Notes under the pieces: model-generated
What the model saw: only the letters and a program-made list of their open reading frames with translations
Told to the model about the DNA's origin: nothing
The model's database searches: none
From: Candidatus Villigracilis saccharophilus
GTDB taxonomy: Bacteria > Chloroflexota > Anaerolineae > Anaerolineales > Villigracilaceae
Assembly (NCBI GenBank): GCA_016709305.1
Contig: JADJNA010000020.1
Span: forward strand, 1 to 64,000
Direction of reading: 5' to 3'
DNA: 64,000 bases
Position numbers and translations under genes: made by a program
Part shown: in pieces, positions 26,354 through 35,383 of the stretch
Numbering within the stretch: the stretch's first letter is position 1
How the letters are laid out: each line of letters starts with the position of its first letter

Positions 26354-26722
26354 TTATTTTAGAAGCCATTCTAATGCTGGTAATTTTTCTTGAAAAATTG
26401 AAATTCTAAATCCTTGATTTATACATACAGTCTCAAAAAAACTAAAATGCTTCATATGGACCGGTTTAATGATTTCTGCTATTTTTATACCCAAAACAAG
26501 CCCTATTATTCTGAGTAGCTTTGGGCGATCATAGATTTCTATTATTTCTCCAGAGACACCTTCAATTTTGCGATGATCAATTAATGCCTTGGTAATTCTA
26601 TGCTGTTGCATTGTCTCTTTTATTGTTTTCGCCATATTTAATGAGCTATCTTTATCAGCAACTCCTTTCGTGATTACTTCTATGTAATTTTCTTCATTGT
26701 GAATTCTAATTTCCCATTCCAT
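26354..26722 (-). CDS. Small STAS/SpoIIAA-like protein
   Basis: 122 residues with no membrane segment. The sequence EIRIHNEENYIEVITKGVAD is followed by an alpha/beta alternation (ITKALIDHRKIEGVSG, then IYDRPKLLRIIGLVLGIKIA), which fits the STAS-like fold of small uncharacterised bacterial proteins. The start at 26722 is clear: AGGAG lies five bases upstream. The longer open reading to 26917 begins in intergenic repeat sequence and is rejected. Role unknown; the fold suggests protein-protein or lipid contacts. Confidence 0.65.
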   Translation of the reverse strand: MEWEIRIHNEENYIEVITKGVADKDSSLNMAKTIKETMQQHRITKALIDHRKIEGVSGEIIEIYDRPKLLRIIGLVLGIKIAEIIKPVHMKHFSFFETVCINQGFRISIFQEKLPALEWLLK

Positions 26723-26932
26723 TTTAACTCCTGTAATAGGATTACTATATCTTCTGTTCAACGGTTTGCGGCCCAATGGGCATTGTGGCACCGGGCGGGC
26801 GTCGAATCCGCTTGGGAGTAGAAAAAAAGCCGAAGCCAGAAAAATACTTGAAAATGCGCCAGAATCCCCAGTGTCGGGTAGTATCATAAAAAGCGGACAT
26901 GGCAGATTGATGCACACTTTGTTTGGCAGTGT

Positions 26933-27601
26933 TTAATGGGTAATACCTTCTCTGTTATTATCGGCGATTATTGCATAACGTTCATCGGTGACGCTGCCAC
27001 CCCAGAAATTGGGGTTATCGCTTAAGTTTTGATTTGATACATTGATAAAAGACGATGGGAGCATTTTTAAAATTTCTTCCGCGTGCAAACCTGCGCCAGT
27101 TACCCAAAAGCCTTCAACCAAAACCAATCGTCCTTTCTGCTTCAGAAACTCAACCCATCTTTGGAGTACCTGCTCAGGTTCTGGTAAAGCCCATAAAAGA
27201 TGCCTGCAAATAATCACATCAAATTGTTGATATGATAACTGAGGATATGCTGCGTCCATAACATGAAACTCAATCTGAAATCCATGTGCCGCCGCTTTTG
27301 CTTGAGCGTGAGAAATCATTGAAGGCGACAAATCAACGCCTATAACTTTGTGTCCAAGTTCAGCAAGTACAATACTGAGCGACCCTGTTCCACAACCAAT
27401 GTCTAAAATAGTTGCGTTAGTTTGTGGAAGCCAAGTTTTTAGAAATTCAGTCCAAGTTTCACGAATTAATGTGTCTCGCAGGCCGTGGTCTGGTTCATTA
27501 TCAAATGTTGATGCTAAATCGTCCCAATATTGTTGCGATTCCTGCAATTGTTTTTCATTGTTCTCTGTGTTGTATTCATTCATATTGTTCTGTGCCAACA
27601 T
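26933..27601 (-). CDS. Class I SAM-dependent methyltransferase
   Basis: About 222 residues. Motif I is ATILDIGCGTGSLSIVLAELG, then HKVIGVDLSPSMISHAQAKA gives the acidic ribose-binding residue, FHVMDAAYPQLSYQQFDVII is motif II/III, and GRLVLVEGFW is a post-motif strand. This is the UbiE/BioC-like methyltransferase_11 type; the substrate is unknown. The start is uncertain: ATGs at 27601 and 27583 are both possible and neither has a strong Shine-Dalgarno. It is the last gene of the AT-rich patch and lies divergent to rpsP. Confidence 0.82.
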   Translation of the reverse strand: MLAQNNMNEYNTENNEKQLQESQQYWDDLASTFDNEPDHGLRDTLIRETWTEFLKTWLPQTNATILDIGCGTGSLSIVLAELGHKVIGVDLSPSMISHAQAKAAAHGFQIEFHVMDAAYPQLSYQQFDVIICRHLLWALPEPEQVLQRWVEFLKQKGRLVLVEGFWVTGAGLHAEEILKMLPSSFINVSNQNLSDNPNFWGGSVTDERYAIIADNNREGITH

Positions 27602-27863
27602 CCCGGACGAGCTGCTCAACTATGATTAAACTAGCGGAATCTGTGTGTAGGACCCCAGTTTGGGTTGTTATTCAGGCTGTAGGCTGTAGGCTGTTTAATT
27701 ACCTAAGTGCAAATTATACGCCCTCAAACCTTGAAACGGCAATTTTCTTTTTCTCTGGTAAAATACCTTCCTGTGATTTCAGCCCGCGAACCCGTGTGTA
27801 CCTTGCACACAACTCTCTCTCGCCTGTCTGAGACATAAACCAATCTTAAGGAGTAAGTATAAA

Positions 27864-28205
27864 ATGGTAAGAATTCGTTTACGTCGTATTGGTCTCAAAG
27901 GCCAACCCACGTACCGCATCATCGCTGCGGATAAGGAAGCCCCCCGCGATGGTCGCTTTTTGGAAATTTTGGGTGTGTACAATCCCCGCACCAATCCTGC
28001 CACCATTCACATCAAGGAAGACCGCGTTTTCCATTGGATGAAGAACGGCGCTCTGCCGACCGAGTCTGTGGCTCAGGTGTTCAAAGCATCTGGCACGCAG
28101 GCTCGTTTTGACCGCTTCAAGAAAGGCGAAGCTCTTGAAGCCCTCGTCGCTGAAGCCGCTGAAGCCGAAGTCAAACGCGCCGCTCCCGTACGCACTTCCA
28201 AGTAA
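27864..28205 (+). CDS. rpsP: 30S ribosomal protein S16
   Basis: 113 residues beginning MVRIRLRRIGLKGQPTYRII, the universal S16 opening, then VADKEAPRDGRFLEILGVYNPR-type sequence with only small changes. The tail after residue 82 (EALVAEAAEAEVKRAAP) is an Ala/Glu-rich extension often found in this protein. AAGGAGTAAG lies upstream and a TAAAAT-type -10 lies near 27760. First gene of the rpsP-khpA-rimM cluster, the order common in many bacteria. Confidence 0.98.
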   Translation: MVRIRLRRIGLKGQPTYRIIAADKEAPRDGRFLEILGVYNPRTNPATIHIKEDRVFHWMKNGALPTESVAQVFKASGTQARFDRFKKGEALEALVAEAAEAEVKRAAPVRTSK

Positions 28206-28214
28206 AACTAAATG

Positions 28215-28249
28215 TAGACCCTAAAGGTTTTTAAAACCTTTAGGGTCTA
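28215..28249. repeat. CCCTAAAGG palindrome between rpsP and khpA
   Basis: AGACCCTAAAGGTTTT and its complement around one or two central bases. The same arms appear at 63012-63052, and a related pair at 56423-56484. No long T-run follows here, so read-through into khpA is expected; it may act as an attenuating or processing hairpin. Confidence 0.75.
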
Positions 28250-28264
28250 TTGAAAGAAATTATT

Positions 28265-28498
28265 ATGAAAGATCTCATTGAATACATCGCCAAATCTCTC
28301 GTAGAGCACCCTGAAGACGTCCAGGTGCGCCAAAGCGGGAACGGTTCACGGGTTCGTATTGAACTGAATGTTTCCAAAGACGATATGGGCCGTGTGATCG
28401 GCAAAGGCGGGAAAGTAGCCAACTCCATCCGCACTTTGCTGCGGGTGGCCGCCGAGCGCGAAGGCAAACAAGCCACGCTCGACGTAATGGAACCCTAA
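28265..28498 (+). CDS. khpA: KH-domain RNA-binding protein KhpA
   Basis: 77 residues, a single KH domain. The GxxG loop is in MGRVIGKGGKVANSIR (residues 41-56). KhpA binds small RNAs and mRNA, often with KhpB, and affects cell division and sRNA function in Gram-positive bacteria. The start is taken at the ATG at 28265; a TTG five codons earlier lies in the repeat flank. It overlaps the rimM start by one base (TAATG). Confidence 0.92.
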   Translation: MKDLIEYIAKSLVEHPEDVQVRQSGNGSRVRIELNVSKDDMGRVIGKGGKVANSIRTLLRVAAEREGKQATLDVMEP

Positions 28499-29034
28499 TG
28501 CCAGCACAACCGCAATCATCAGGCTCGCCGGCAGGCGAGCCTGTCTATTTAGTGATTGGTTATCTGCGCCGTTCGCATGGGGTGCGCGGCGAGATAATCA
28601 TGGATCTGCATACCGACTTTCCGCAACGCATCAAATCTGGTCGCAAAGTTCTGGTCGGCGAAAAGCATACCCCGCTCACATTTGACACCGTCCGCCCGCA
28701 TGCGGATGGATTGCTCGTTAGTTTTCGCGGCATTGACACCTCTGAAGATGTCAGCAAACTGCGCAATCAATGGGTCTACGTCAAAGCGGACGAAGTCCCG
28801 CCGCTCCCCGAAGGTCAGCATTATCAATATGAAATGATCGGTCTGGAAATCGTGGATGAGAACGGGCATCCGCTTGGCAAGCTGGTTGAAATTTTGGAAA
28901 CTGGCGCGAACGATGTTTATGTCGTTCGGGACGACTCTGGCAAGGAGATTCTCCTGCCCGCCATTCCTTCGGTCATTCTTAACCTGGATATGGATTCCCG
29001 TATCCTGAAAGTTCATCTGCTCGAGGGGTTGTAG
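28498..29034 (+). CDS. rimM: Ribosome maturation factor RimM
   Basis: 178 residues. The N-terminal RimM barrel (YLVIGYLRRSHGVRGEIIMD) begins near residue 17, and the PRC-barrel domain from about 95 includes LPEGQHYQYEMIGLEIVDENG and ETGANDVYVV. It binds S19 and assists assembly of the 30S head. The ATG overlaps the khpA stop by one base, indicating coupled translation. The N-terminal 16 residues (QPQSSGSPAGEP) are low in complexity. No trmD follows, unlike the order in many bacteria. Confidence 0.96.
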   Translation: MPAQPQSSGSPAGEPVYLVIGYLRRSHGVRGEIIMDLHTDFPQRIKSGRKVLVGEKHTPLTFDTVRPHADGLLVSFRGIDTSEDVSKLRNQWVYVKADEVPPLPEGQHYQYEMIGLEIVDENGHPLGKLVEILETGANDVYVVRDDSGKEILLPAIPSVILNLDMDSRILKVHLLEGL

Positions 29035-29040
29035 GACGGG

Positions 29041-29070
29041 CGTTTGAACATTTCTCCGTTCAAACGTTTT
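29041..29070 (+). terminator. Terminator after rimM
   Basis: CGTTTGAAC / GTTCAAACG (nine-base perfect arms, eight-base loop) followed by TTTTC. Ends four bases before the dprA ATG. Confidence 0.8.
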
Positions 29071-29074
29071 CACT

Positions 29075-30181
29075 ATGGACGACAGAAAATACTGGGTTGG
29101 ATTTAATATCATCAAAGGTATTGGCGTGGTGCGCATGCAGGGGCTGGTCGCATACTTTGGAGACCTGCAAACTGCCTGGGGCGCTGACTCTGTCAATTTG
29201 GCAGAAGCAGGCCTCGGCGCGAAGGTGATCGAACGTGTGCTCGCGGCGCGTCAAAAAATTGACCTGGATCAAGTCTGGGTGAAAATAGAATCACAGGGGA
29301 TAAAGATCCTGACCTGGCAGGATGAAGTATGCCCATCAAGATTAAAAGAGATTGACCAACCGCCGCCCGTGATGTATATTCGCGGCGAGTATTTGCCTGA
29401 TGACCTGTTCGCGGTTGCGATTGTCGGCACGCGCTGGGGCACGCTGTATGGCAGGCAGATCACTGAAGATCTTTCGTCATTCCTTGCGTTAAATGGGATT
29501 ACTATGGTCAACGGTCTCGCGCGCGGTGGATGCGATCGCGCATCAAACTGCGCTAAAGGCTGGCGGACGAACCATCGGCGTGCCGGGTCCGGGCGTGGAT
29601 AAGATCTACCCCTGAACATTTGAAAATGGCCGAGCAATGGAGGAGCGCGGCGCGATCATCAGCGATTACACGCCAGGCACGCCGCCCGACGCTTCCAATA
29701 TTCCGCCGCGCAATCGCATCATTTCTGGTTTATCATTGGCGGTCGTTGTCATTGAAGCAGGTGAGACCAGCGGCGCGTTGATCACGGCCGAGTTCGCGGC
29801 TGAACAGGGACGTGAAGAGTTTGCGGTGCCGGGGAGTATACCTGCGCCTCATAGCAGGGTATGAATAAGCTGATCCAGAATGGCGCTTTGCCCTTATTGA
29901 GTGTCAATGATATTATGCAGGCCTTGGATTTCACACGCATCGGCGAACACAAAGCCGCGCGCAAAGTGATTCCTGCCGATGAAACAGAAGCTAAATTGTT
30001 GAATGTGCTCGGCGGCGAACCTCTGAATGTGGCTGGAATTCGCAACCGGGCCGATTTGCCAATTGAGAGAGTTTCGGCTACACTCGCGCTGATGGAGTTG
30101 AAAGGCATGGTGCGCAGCATGAATTATGTTGCAGTGCGCGAAGAGCAGAGCAATTATCAGGCAGGTACTGAGACAGGATAA
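29075..30181 (+). CDS. dprA: DNA-processing protein DprA, three frame breaks
   Basis: DprA/Smf loads RecA on incoming single-stranded DNA during natural transformation. Segment 1 (29075 to about 29525) has the N-terminal SAM-like region and the Rossmann start LFAVAIVGTRWGTLYG, ending GLARG. Segment 2 gives VDAIAHQTALKAGGRTIGV, then after a second break at the CCCC run 29609-29612 PPRNRIISGLSLAVVVIEAG and SGALITAEFAAEQGREEFAV. A third break at the GGG run 29857-29859 leads to MNKLIQNGALPLLSVNDIMQ and a C-terminal winged helix ending near 30181. All pieces together make a full-length protein of about 370 residues. Breaks at short repeats suggest assembly indels more than decay. Confidence 0.85.
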
Positions 30182-30274
30182 ACACGAAGACAAGCAGGCG
30201 CGGAAATACGAAAGCCAGTGTACTTGTTTGCATGCTTACATGTCCGCTTGCCCATATCTTATTAGGAATAACAA

Positions 30275-31369
30275 ATGTCCGAACACACTTATGCGGTTAT
30301 CATGGCTGGCGGCGGCGGGACCCGTCTCTGGCCTGTTTCAAGAAAAGAAAAACCGAAGCAATTGCTTCCATTAATTGGTCAGGAGACTCTCTTCCAAAGC
30401 ACGGTCAAGCGCCTGGAGGATTTATTCAGCCCCGATCATATTCTGGTCGTGACAGTGGAAGAGCAGGCGCGTGAAATGCGCTTGCAGGCTCCTGAGATTC
30501 CCGAGGAAAACTATCTGATTGAATCATCTCCACGCGGGACCGCCTCTGTGGTAGGATTTGCCGCCGCGGTACTGCATAAGCGCGACAGGAATGCTGCGAT
30601 GGCGATTCTGCCGTCGGATCATTTCATCCGCAACCGCGACTTGTTTCATTATCTACTCAAAGCCGCGTTCGAAGTGGCAGAGAATGGATATTTAGTGACG
30701 CTCGGTATTACGCCGACCCAGCCCTCGACAGCGTACGGGTATATTCAACAAGGCGCACCCTTGGATGGTCAATATAAATATCCAACGTATAATGTCAGGC
30801 GCTTTATTGAAAAGCCCAGCGAACAAGCCGCTGGACAATTGCTCCGCACGGGAGACCACTCCTGGAACAGCGGCATGTTCATCTGGCGCGCAGATACGAT
30901 CTTGAATGAGATCGATAAACAAATGCCTGAACTTGGCGGCGCTTTAAAGAATATCGCCTCCGCGTGGGGAACAGAATCACAAACTGAAGTGTTGAGTGAA
31001 AACTGGCGCGGTCTTAAGGTTGAGACAGTGGATTATGGCATCATGGAGAAAGCGGAGCGTGTAGCCGTTTTGCCTGCGGGTGGGCTGGGATGGAGCGATG
31101 TCGGTATGTGGTCATCTCTGTTCGAAGTGCTGTTGCCCGACATGGATGGTAATATTGCAACCAACAGCAGTCTGCACCTTGCGCATGAGACGCATAATAC
31201 GTTGGTGTACGGCAGCAGTAACGAGCGTTTGATCGTTACCATCGGTGTGGATGACATGGTCATTGTGGATACAGGCGACGTATTGATGGTCTGCAAGACC
31301 GATCAGGCGCAGAAGGTTCGCGATGTGGTTGGTCATTTGAAGAAACATAATCAGGAAAAATATCTATAA
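30275..31369 (+). CDS. manC: Mannose-1-phosphate guanylyltransferase
   Basis: 364 residues, the single-domain form without the C-terminal isomerase. The nucleotide-binding opening is YAVIMAGGGGTRLWPVSRKE (residues 5-24); the metal and sugar region includes MAILPSDHFI and FIEKPSEQAAGQLLRTGDHS, and NSGMFIWRADTIL is the usual catalytic strand. It makes GDP-mannose from mannose-1-phosphate and GTP for glycans and surface polysaccharides. It lies alone between dprA and topA; the methyltransferase at 33935 and the GT-C protein at 40177 are plausible users of the same pathway (inference). Confidence 0.93.
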   Translation: MSEHTYAVIMAGGGGTRLWPVSRKEKPKQLLPLIGQETLFQSTVKRLEDLFSPDHILVVTVEEQAREMRLQAPEIPEENYLIESSPRGTASVVGFAAAVLHKRDRNAAMAILPSDHFIRNRDLFHYLLKAAFEVAENGYLVTLGITPTQPSTAYGYIQQGAPLDGQYKYPTYNVRRFIEKPSEQAAGQLLRTGDHSWNSGMFIWRADTILNEIDKQMPELGGALKNIASAWGTESQTEVLSENWRGLKVETVDYGIMEKAERVAVLPAGGLGWSDVGMWSSLFEVLLPDMDGNIATNSSLHLAHETHNTLVYGSSNERLIVTIGVDDMVIVDTGDVLMVCKTDQAQKVRDVVGHLKKHNQEKYL

Positions 31370-31374
31370 ATCAC

Positions 31375-31418
31375 TCTCACCCCAACCCTTCTTTCTTAGG
31401 GAGAAGGGCGGGGTGAGG
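31375..31418. repeat. CTCACCCC-type palindrome before topA
   Basis: Imperfect inverted repeat CTCACCCCAACCCTTCT against GAGAAGGGCGGGGTGAG. It belongs to the same family as the copy inside alaS at 47507-47538. Confidence 0.65.
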
Positions 31419-31438
31419 GATGTTTACGAGGATAATTA

Positions 31439-33747
31439 ATGGAAGCTTATTGTATGAAGTGCAAGACAAAACGGGAGATGAAAGATCCTGTCGCGGGTTT
31501 TAATGCGAAAGGATCGCCTGTAAATATTGCTGTGTGTTCCGAGTGCGGCACAAAACTTTATCGGATGGGCAGGACAGACGCTCATGCGGATATGGTCGCG
31601 CCGCCCAAACCCGCCAAGGTGATTGTCCGTGAAGGAAAGCTGGTCATTGTTGAATCGCCAGCCAAGGCAAAGACGGTTGGGCGTTTTCTCGGGAAAGGCT
31701 ACACTGTCCGCGCATCAGTGGGGCATGTGCGTGATCTGCTTAAATCACAGCTTTCTGTGAATGTGGATAATAATTTTGAGCCGAAGTATCGCGTGCCAAA
31801 TGAAAAAAGGATGTGGTCAAGGAGATCAAGAAACTGGCAGCCACTGCCGAAGAGATCTTTCTCGCGACCGATCCTGACCGTGAAGGTGAATCTATTTCCT
31901 GGCATTTGGCCGAAGCCGCGCAGATCGACATGGAACGTACCAAGCGCGTTGTCTTTCACGAGATTACTGCTCCAGCCGTGGCGGAAGCGTTCGCACATCC
32001 GCGCGAGATTAATATGGATCTGGTCAACGCCCAGCAGGCGCGCCGCGTGCTGGATCGTTTGGTCGGCTATAGCATCAGTCCTATTTTGTGGGAAAAGGTG
32101 CGCGGGCGTCTGTCAGCAGGGCGGGTGCAATCGGTGGCTCTCAGGCTCATTGTCGAGCGTGAGCGCGAAATTGATGAGTTTAAGCCGGTTGAATACTGGT
32201 CGATCCACGGCGAGTTCAAGCATGGGAATCCGAAATCTGCTTTCCTTGCCAAACTGGCGCGTATTGACAATAAAGATCCCGACCTGACAACAGAAGCCGT
32301 GGTCAGGCCGATCTTGATCGACATGGAAACCGCTGCGTACTCGGTTACGAAAGTTAAACGCGGCGAACGCAGACGCAAGCCTTCCGCTCCATTCACCACA
32401 TCCACATTACAGCAGGAAGCCTCGCGCAAACTTGGGTTAACGGCCAAGCGCACGATGGGATTGGCGCAGGGGCTGTATGAAGGTCAGGATGTGGGCGAGG
32501 GCGGCACGACGGGTCTCATTACCTATATGCGTACAGACTCGATGAACGTCTCGACGATCGCCCAAAACGAAGCGCGTGAATATGTTGCTGGAAAATACGG
32601 CAAGGATTATTTGCCGAGCGAATCGCCAATTTATAAAACAAAATCCGCGAACGCGCAGGAAGCCCACGAAGCCATTCGCCCAACTTCCGCAATGCGTGAC
32701 CCTGAAAAAGTAAAAGAATATCTCGACCCCGCCATGTTTAAGTTATACCGTTTGATCTGGCAGAGATTCGTCGCTTCACAGATGGAATCGGCTGTATTTG
32801 ATACGCTGCAGGTGGAAGTGACTGGCAAGACCACCGCACATGAATATCTCTTGCGTGCATCAGGCTCTGCTGTAAAATTCCCAGGCTTTTTAGTAGTCTA
32901 TGAAGAAGCGAAGAATGAAGATGTCAAGACCGAAGAAGACGATGAGAATGTAAAAATTCCTGTGGGTATCGCGGAAGGACAGGAGCAGGAATTGATCCGA
33001 TTGATTCCAGAACAGCATTTCACCCAGCCTCCTCCGCGATTTTCGGAAGCATCGCTTGTGCAGGCGCTCGAAGAGAATGGGATTGGCCGTCCTTCCACGT
33101 ACGCGCCAACCATTTCAACCATTCAACAGCGCGGCTATGTCGAACGGGTAGATAAGCGTTTGATCCCGACGGATACCGGTTTGCAGGTAAACGATCTCAT
33201 GGTGGAATATTTCCCCGAGGTGGTGGACTTTAATTTCACTGCGCATATGGAAGAAGACCTTGATCAGGTTGCATCCGGTGAAATGCTGTGGACAGACGCG
33301 ATCCAGGAATTTTATACCCCCTTCTCAGAGAAGGTGAAAATAGCGCAGGCCGATATGCCTGTCACAAAGAGCGGACCCGAACCCATTGGCCGCGCCTGCC
33401 CGACGTGCGGCAAGGAGCTGGTCATCCGCTATGGACGCTTTGGTAAATTCATTTCATGCAGCGGCTTTCCTGAATGCCGCTATACCGAGCCCTGGCTTTT
33501 GAAGATCGGCGTTGCCTGCCCGACCGATGGCGGCGAACTTGTGGAAAGAAAAACCCGCAAAGGCCGCACCTTCTTCGGCTGTGTCAATTATCCAAATTGC
33601 GATTTCACTTCGTGGAAGCGTCCGCTGGCTGTACCGTGTCCCAAGTGCGGCGGATTGCTGGTCATTGCCAACAAACGCGAAGCCCAATGTATCAAATGTT
33701 CCGAATCCTTCCTTTTGGAAGAAATCGTGCCTGAAACCATAGAGTAG
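31439..33747 (+). CDS. topA: DNA topoisomerase I with N-terminal zinc module, one frame break
   Basis: Type IA topoisomerase of about 769 residues. Residues 1-47 (MEAYCMKCKTKREMKDP, CSECGTKLYRMG) form a DUF5679-like zinc ribbon fused in front of the Toprim domain (KLVIVESPAKAKTVGRFLG). At the A-run 31803-31808 one A is missing; restoring it gives VPNEKKDVVKEIKK and the frame of IFLATDPDREGESISWHLAE. The catalytic Tyr region reads GLITYMRTDSMNVS. Three C-terminal zinc ribbons start at CPTCGKELVIRYGRFGKF, CPTDGGELVERKTRKGRT and CPKCGGLLVI. It relaxes negative supercoils. It is essential in most bacteria, which argues that the break is an assembly error. Confidence 0.95.
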
Positions 33748-33759
33748 AAAGAGATCAAT

Positions 33760-33942
33760 ATGCATTTTTCACCACTTCCATATCTTGACCCCGGCTCCGG
33801 GAGCATCCTTATTCAGATCGCGATTGCCGCGTTGCTGGGCATCGGCGTTGCTGTGCGTGCTTCATGGGGTAGTATAAAAAAACTTTTTGGAGTTAAACCC
33901 AAGCCTGAAGATGAAGAGGATGACAAATCGGGCGATGAGTAA
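33760..33942 (+). CDS. YLDPGSGS micro-membrane protein
   Basis: 60 residues: YLDPGSGSILIQ (residues 8-19), a helix at about 15-36 and an acidic tail. The YLDPGSGS motif followed by a helix marks small proteins often next to surface-polysaccharide or sulfatase-like genes. It overlaps the following methyltransferase by eight bases, so the two are coupled. Function unknown. Confidence 0.75.
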   Translation: MHFSPLPYLDPGSGSILIQIAIAALLGIGVAVRASWGSIKKLFGVKPKPEDEEDDKSGDE

Positions 33943-35311
33943 AACTGGACAGCTCTCCGCTTCCTTTCGTGACCCAAGCGGGTTTCTGTTTACTGCAAAT
34001 GGAAACCTGTACCGACAGATCAACCGCGTATATTCGAAAGATTATGCGCGGTTGATGGACTCTGGCTTGTACGATAAATTGGTCAAAGCTGGATTGCTGA
34101 TCCCGCATGTTGAGTCAGACCTGCTTCCATTTGAGGTGGACGCGACGTTCAAGATCATCCAGCCCGAGCGCGTTCCATTCATTTCCTATCCGTATGAGTG
34201 GTCATTCAGCCAGTTGAAAGATGCCGCGCTTGCGACATTGTCCATTCAAAAGCGGGCATTGAAACTGGATATGTCTTTGAAGGATGCCAGCGCATACAAT
34301 GTTCAATTCGTGCGCGGCAAAGCAGTGTTGATCGACACGCTGTCTTTTGAACTCTATAAAGAAGGTCAACCCTGGGCGGCGTATAAACAATTCTGCCAGC
34401 ATTTTCTCGCACCGTTGGCCTTGATGAGTTATCGCGATGTGCGTCTGAGTCAGTTATTACGGGTGTATATTGACGGTGTTCCGCTTGACCTTGCGAGCGG
34501 ATTATTACCTACAAAGACAAAATTCAATTTTGGTTTACTCACGCATATCCATATCCATGCGGGCGCACAAAAACGATATTCAGATAAAACGGTTAAAACT
34601 CCTGCTGGTGGTATGAACAGGCAGGCTTTGACAGGTTTGATCGAAAGTCTTGAGAATACGGTCAGGAAATTATCCTGGAAACCCGCCGACACGGAGTGGG
34701 GTGATTATTACGAAAACACGAATTACACCGACGCGGCTTTTGAGCATAAGAAACAACTCGTGAATGAATGGGCGCTTGAAAAGAAGCCTGCTTTGGTTTG
34801 GGACCTGGGCGGTAATACAGGTGTGTTCAGCCGTGAAGCCGCATCGTCGGGTGCGTTTACGGTTTCGTTCGATATTGATCCTGCCGCAGTGGAACAAAAT
34901 TATCGAACAGTCAAATCGAAGAAGGAACAGAATATCCTGCCGTTGGTGCTGGACCTGACGAATCCAAGTCCCTCCATTGGCTGGAATAATGACGAACGCG
35001 ATTCGTTTAACGCCCGCGGTCCCGTGGATATGGTGCTCGCGCTGGCTGTCATTCATCATCTTGCCATTTCAAATAATGTGCCTCTGCCTCAGCTCGCTTC
35101 TTTTTTTGCATCATGCTCTAAATGGCTAGTGATCGAGTTCGTTCCCAAATCCGATTCACAGGTGCGGAAATTATTGGCCTCGCGTGAGGATATTTTTCCC
35201 GAATACACCCGTGAAGGGTTTGAATCCAGGTTCTCTGCTTGTTTTAAAATTCATAAAGTTGAATCTGTGCGTGATTCTGAACGTACCCTATACCTTATGG
35301 AATCGTGGTAA
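33935..35311 (+). CDS. NoeA-like SAM-dependent methyltransferase
   Basis: 458 residues. The N-terminal half (QLSASFRDPSGFLFTANGNL, then YRQINRVYSKDYARLMDSGL) resembles the nodulation protein NoeA family. The methyltransferase core begins near residue 285 with LVWDLGGNTGVFSREAASSG and TVSFDIDPAAVEQNYR, then DMVLALAVIHHLAISNNVPL. NoeA relatives methylate sugars or lipo-oligosaccharides; a glycan substrate here is inference. The start at 33935 lies inside the end of the YLDPGSGS gene; an upstream start would add out-of-family residues. Confidence 0.83.
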   Translation: MSKTGQLSASFRDPSGFLFTANGNLYRQINRVYSKDYARLMDSGLYDKLVKAGLLIPHVESDLLPFEVDATFKIIQPERVPFISYPYEWSFSQLKDAALATLSIQKRALKLDMSLKDASAYNVQFVRGKAVLIDTLSFELYKEGQPWAAYKQFCQHFLAPLALMSYRDVRLSQLLRVYIDGVPLDLASGLLPTKTKFNFGLLTHIHIHAGAQKRYSDKTVKTPAGGMNRQALTGLIESLENTVRKLSWKPADTEWGDYYENTNYTDAAFEHKKQLVNEWALEKKPALVWDLGGNTGVFSREAASSGAFTVSFDIDPAAVEQNYRTVKSKKEQNILPLVLDLTNPSPSIGWNNDERDSFNARGPVDMVLALAVIHHLAISNNVPLPQLASFFASCSKWLVIEFVPKSDSQVRKLLASREDIFPEYTREGFESRFSACFKIHKVESVRDSERTLYLMESW

Positions 35312-35383
35312 TTATTCTGCCATGCGGGGTAATAAGATTACGATGTATAATCAGAAAAACATAACCAGACAAAGGAGTCTCTT

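Noticed and set aside
26184..26935. Integron attC sites around the small genes
   Set aside because: Repeat pieces are too diverged and I cannot find convincing paired core sites (RYYYAAC / GTTRRRY) on both sides; kept only as a weak possibility in the findings.
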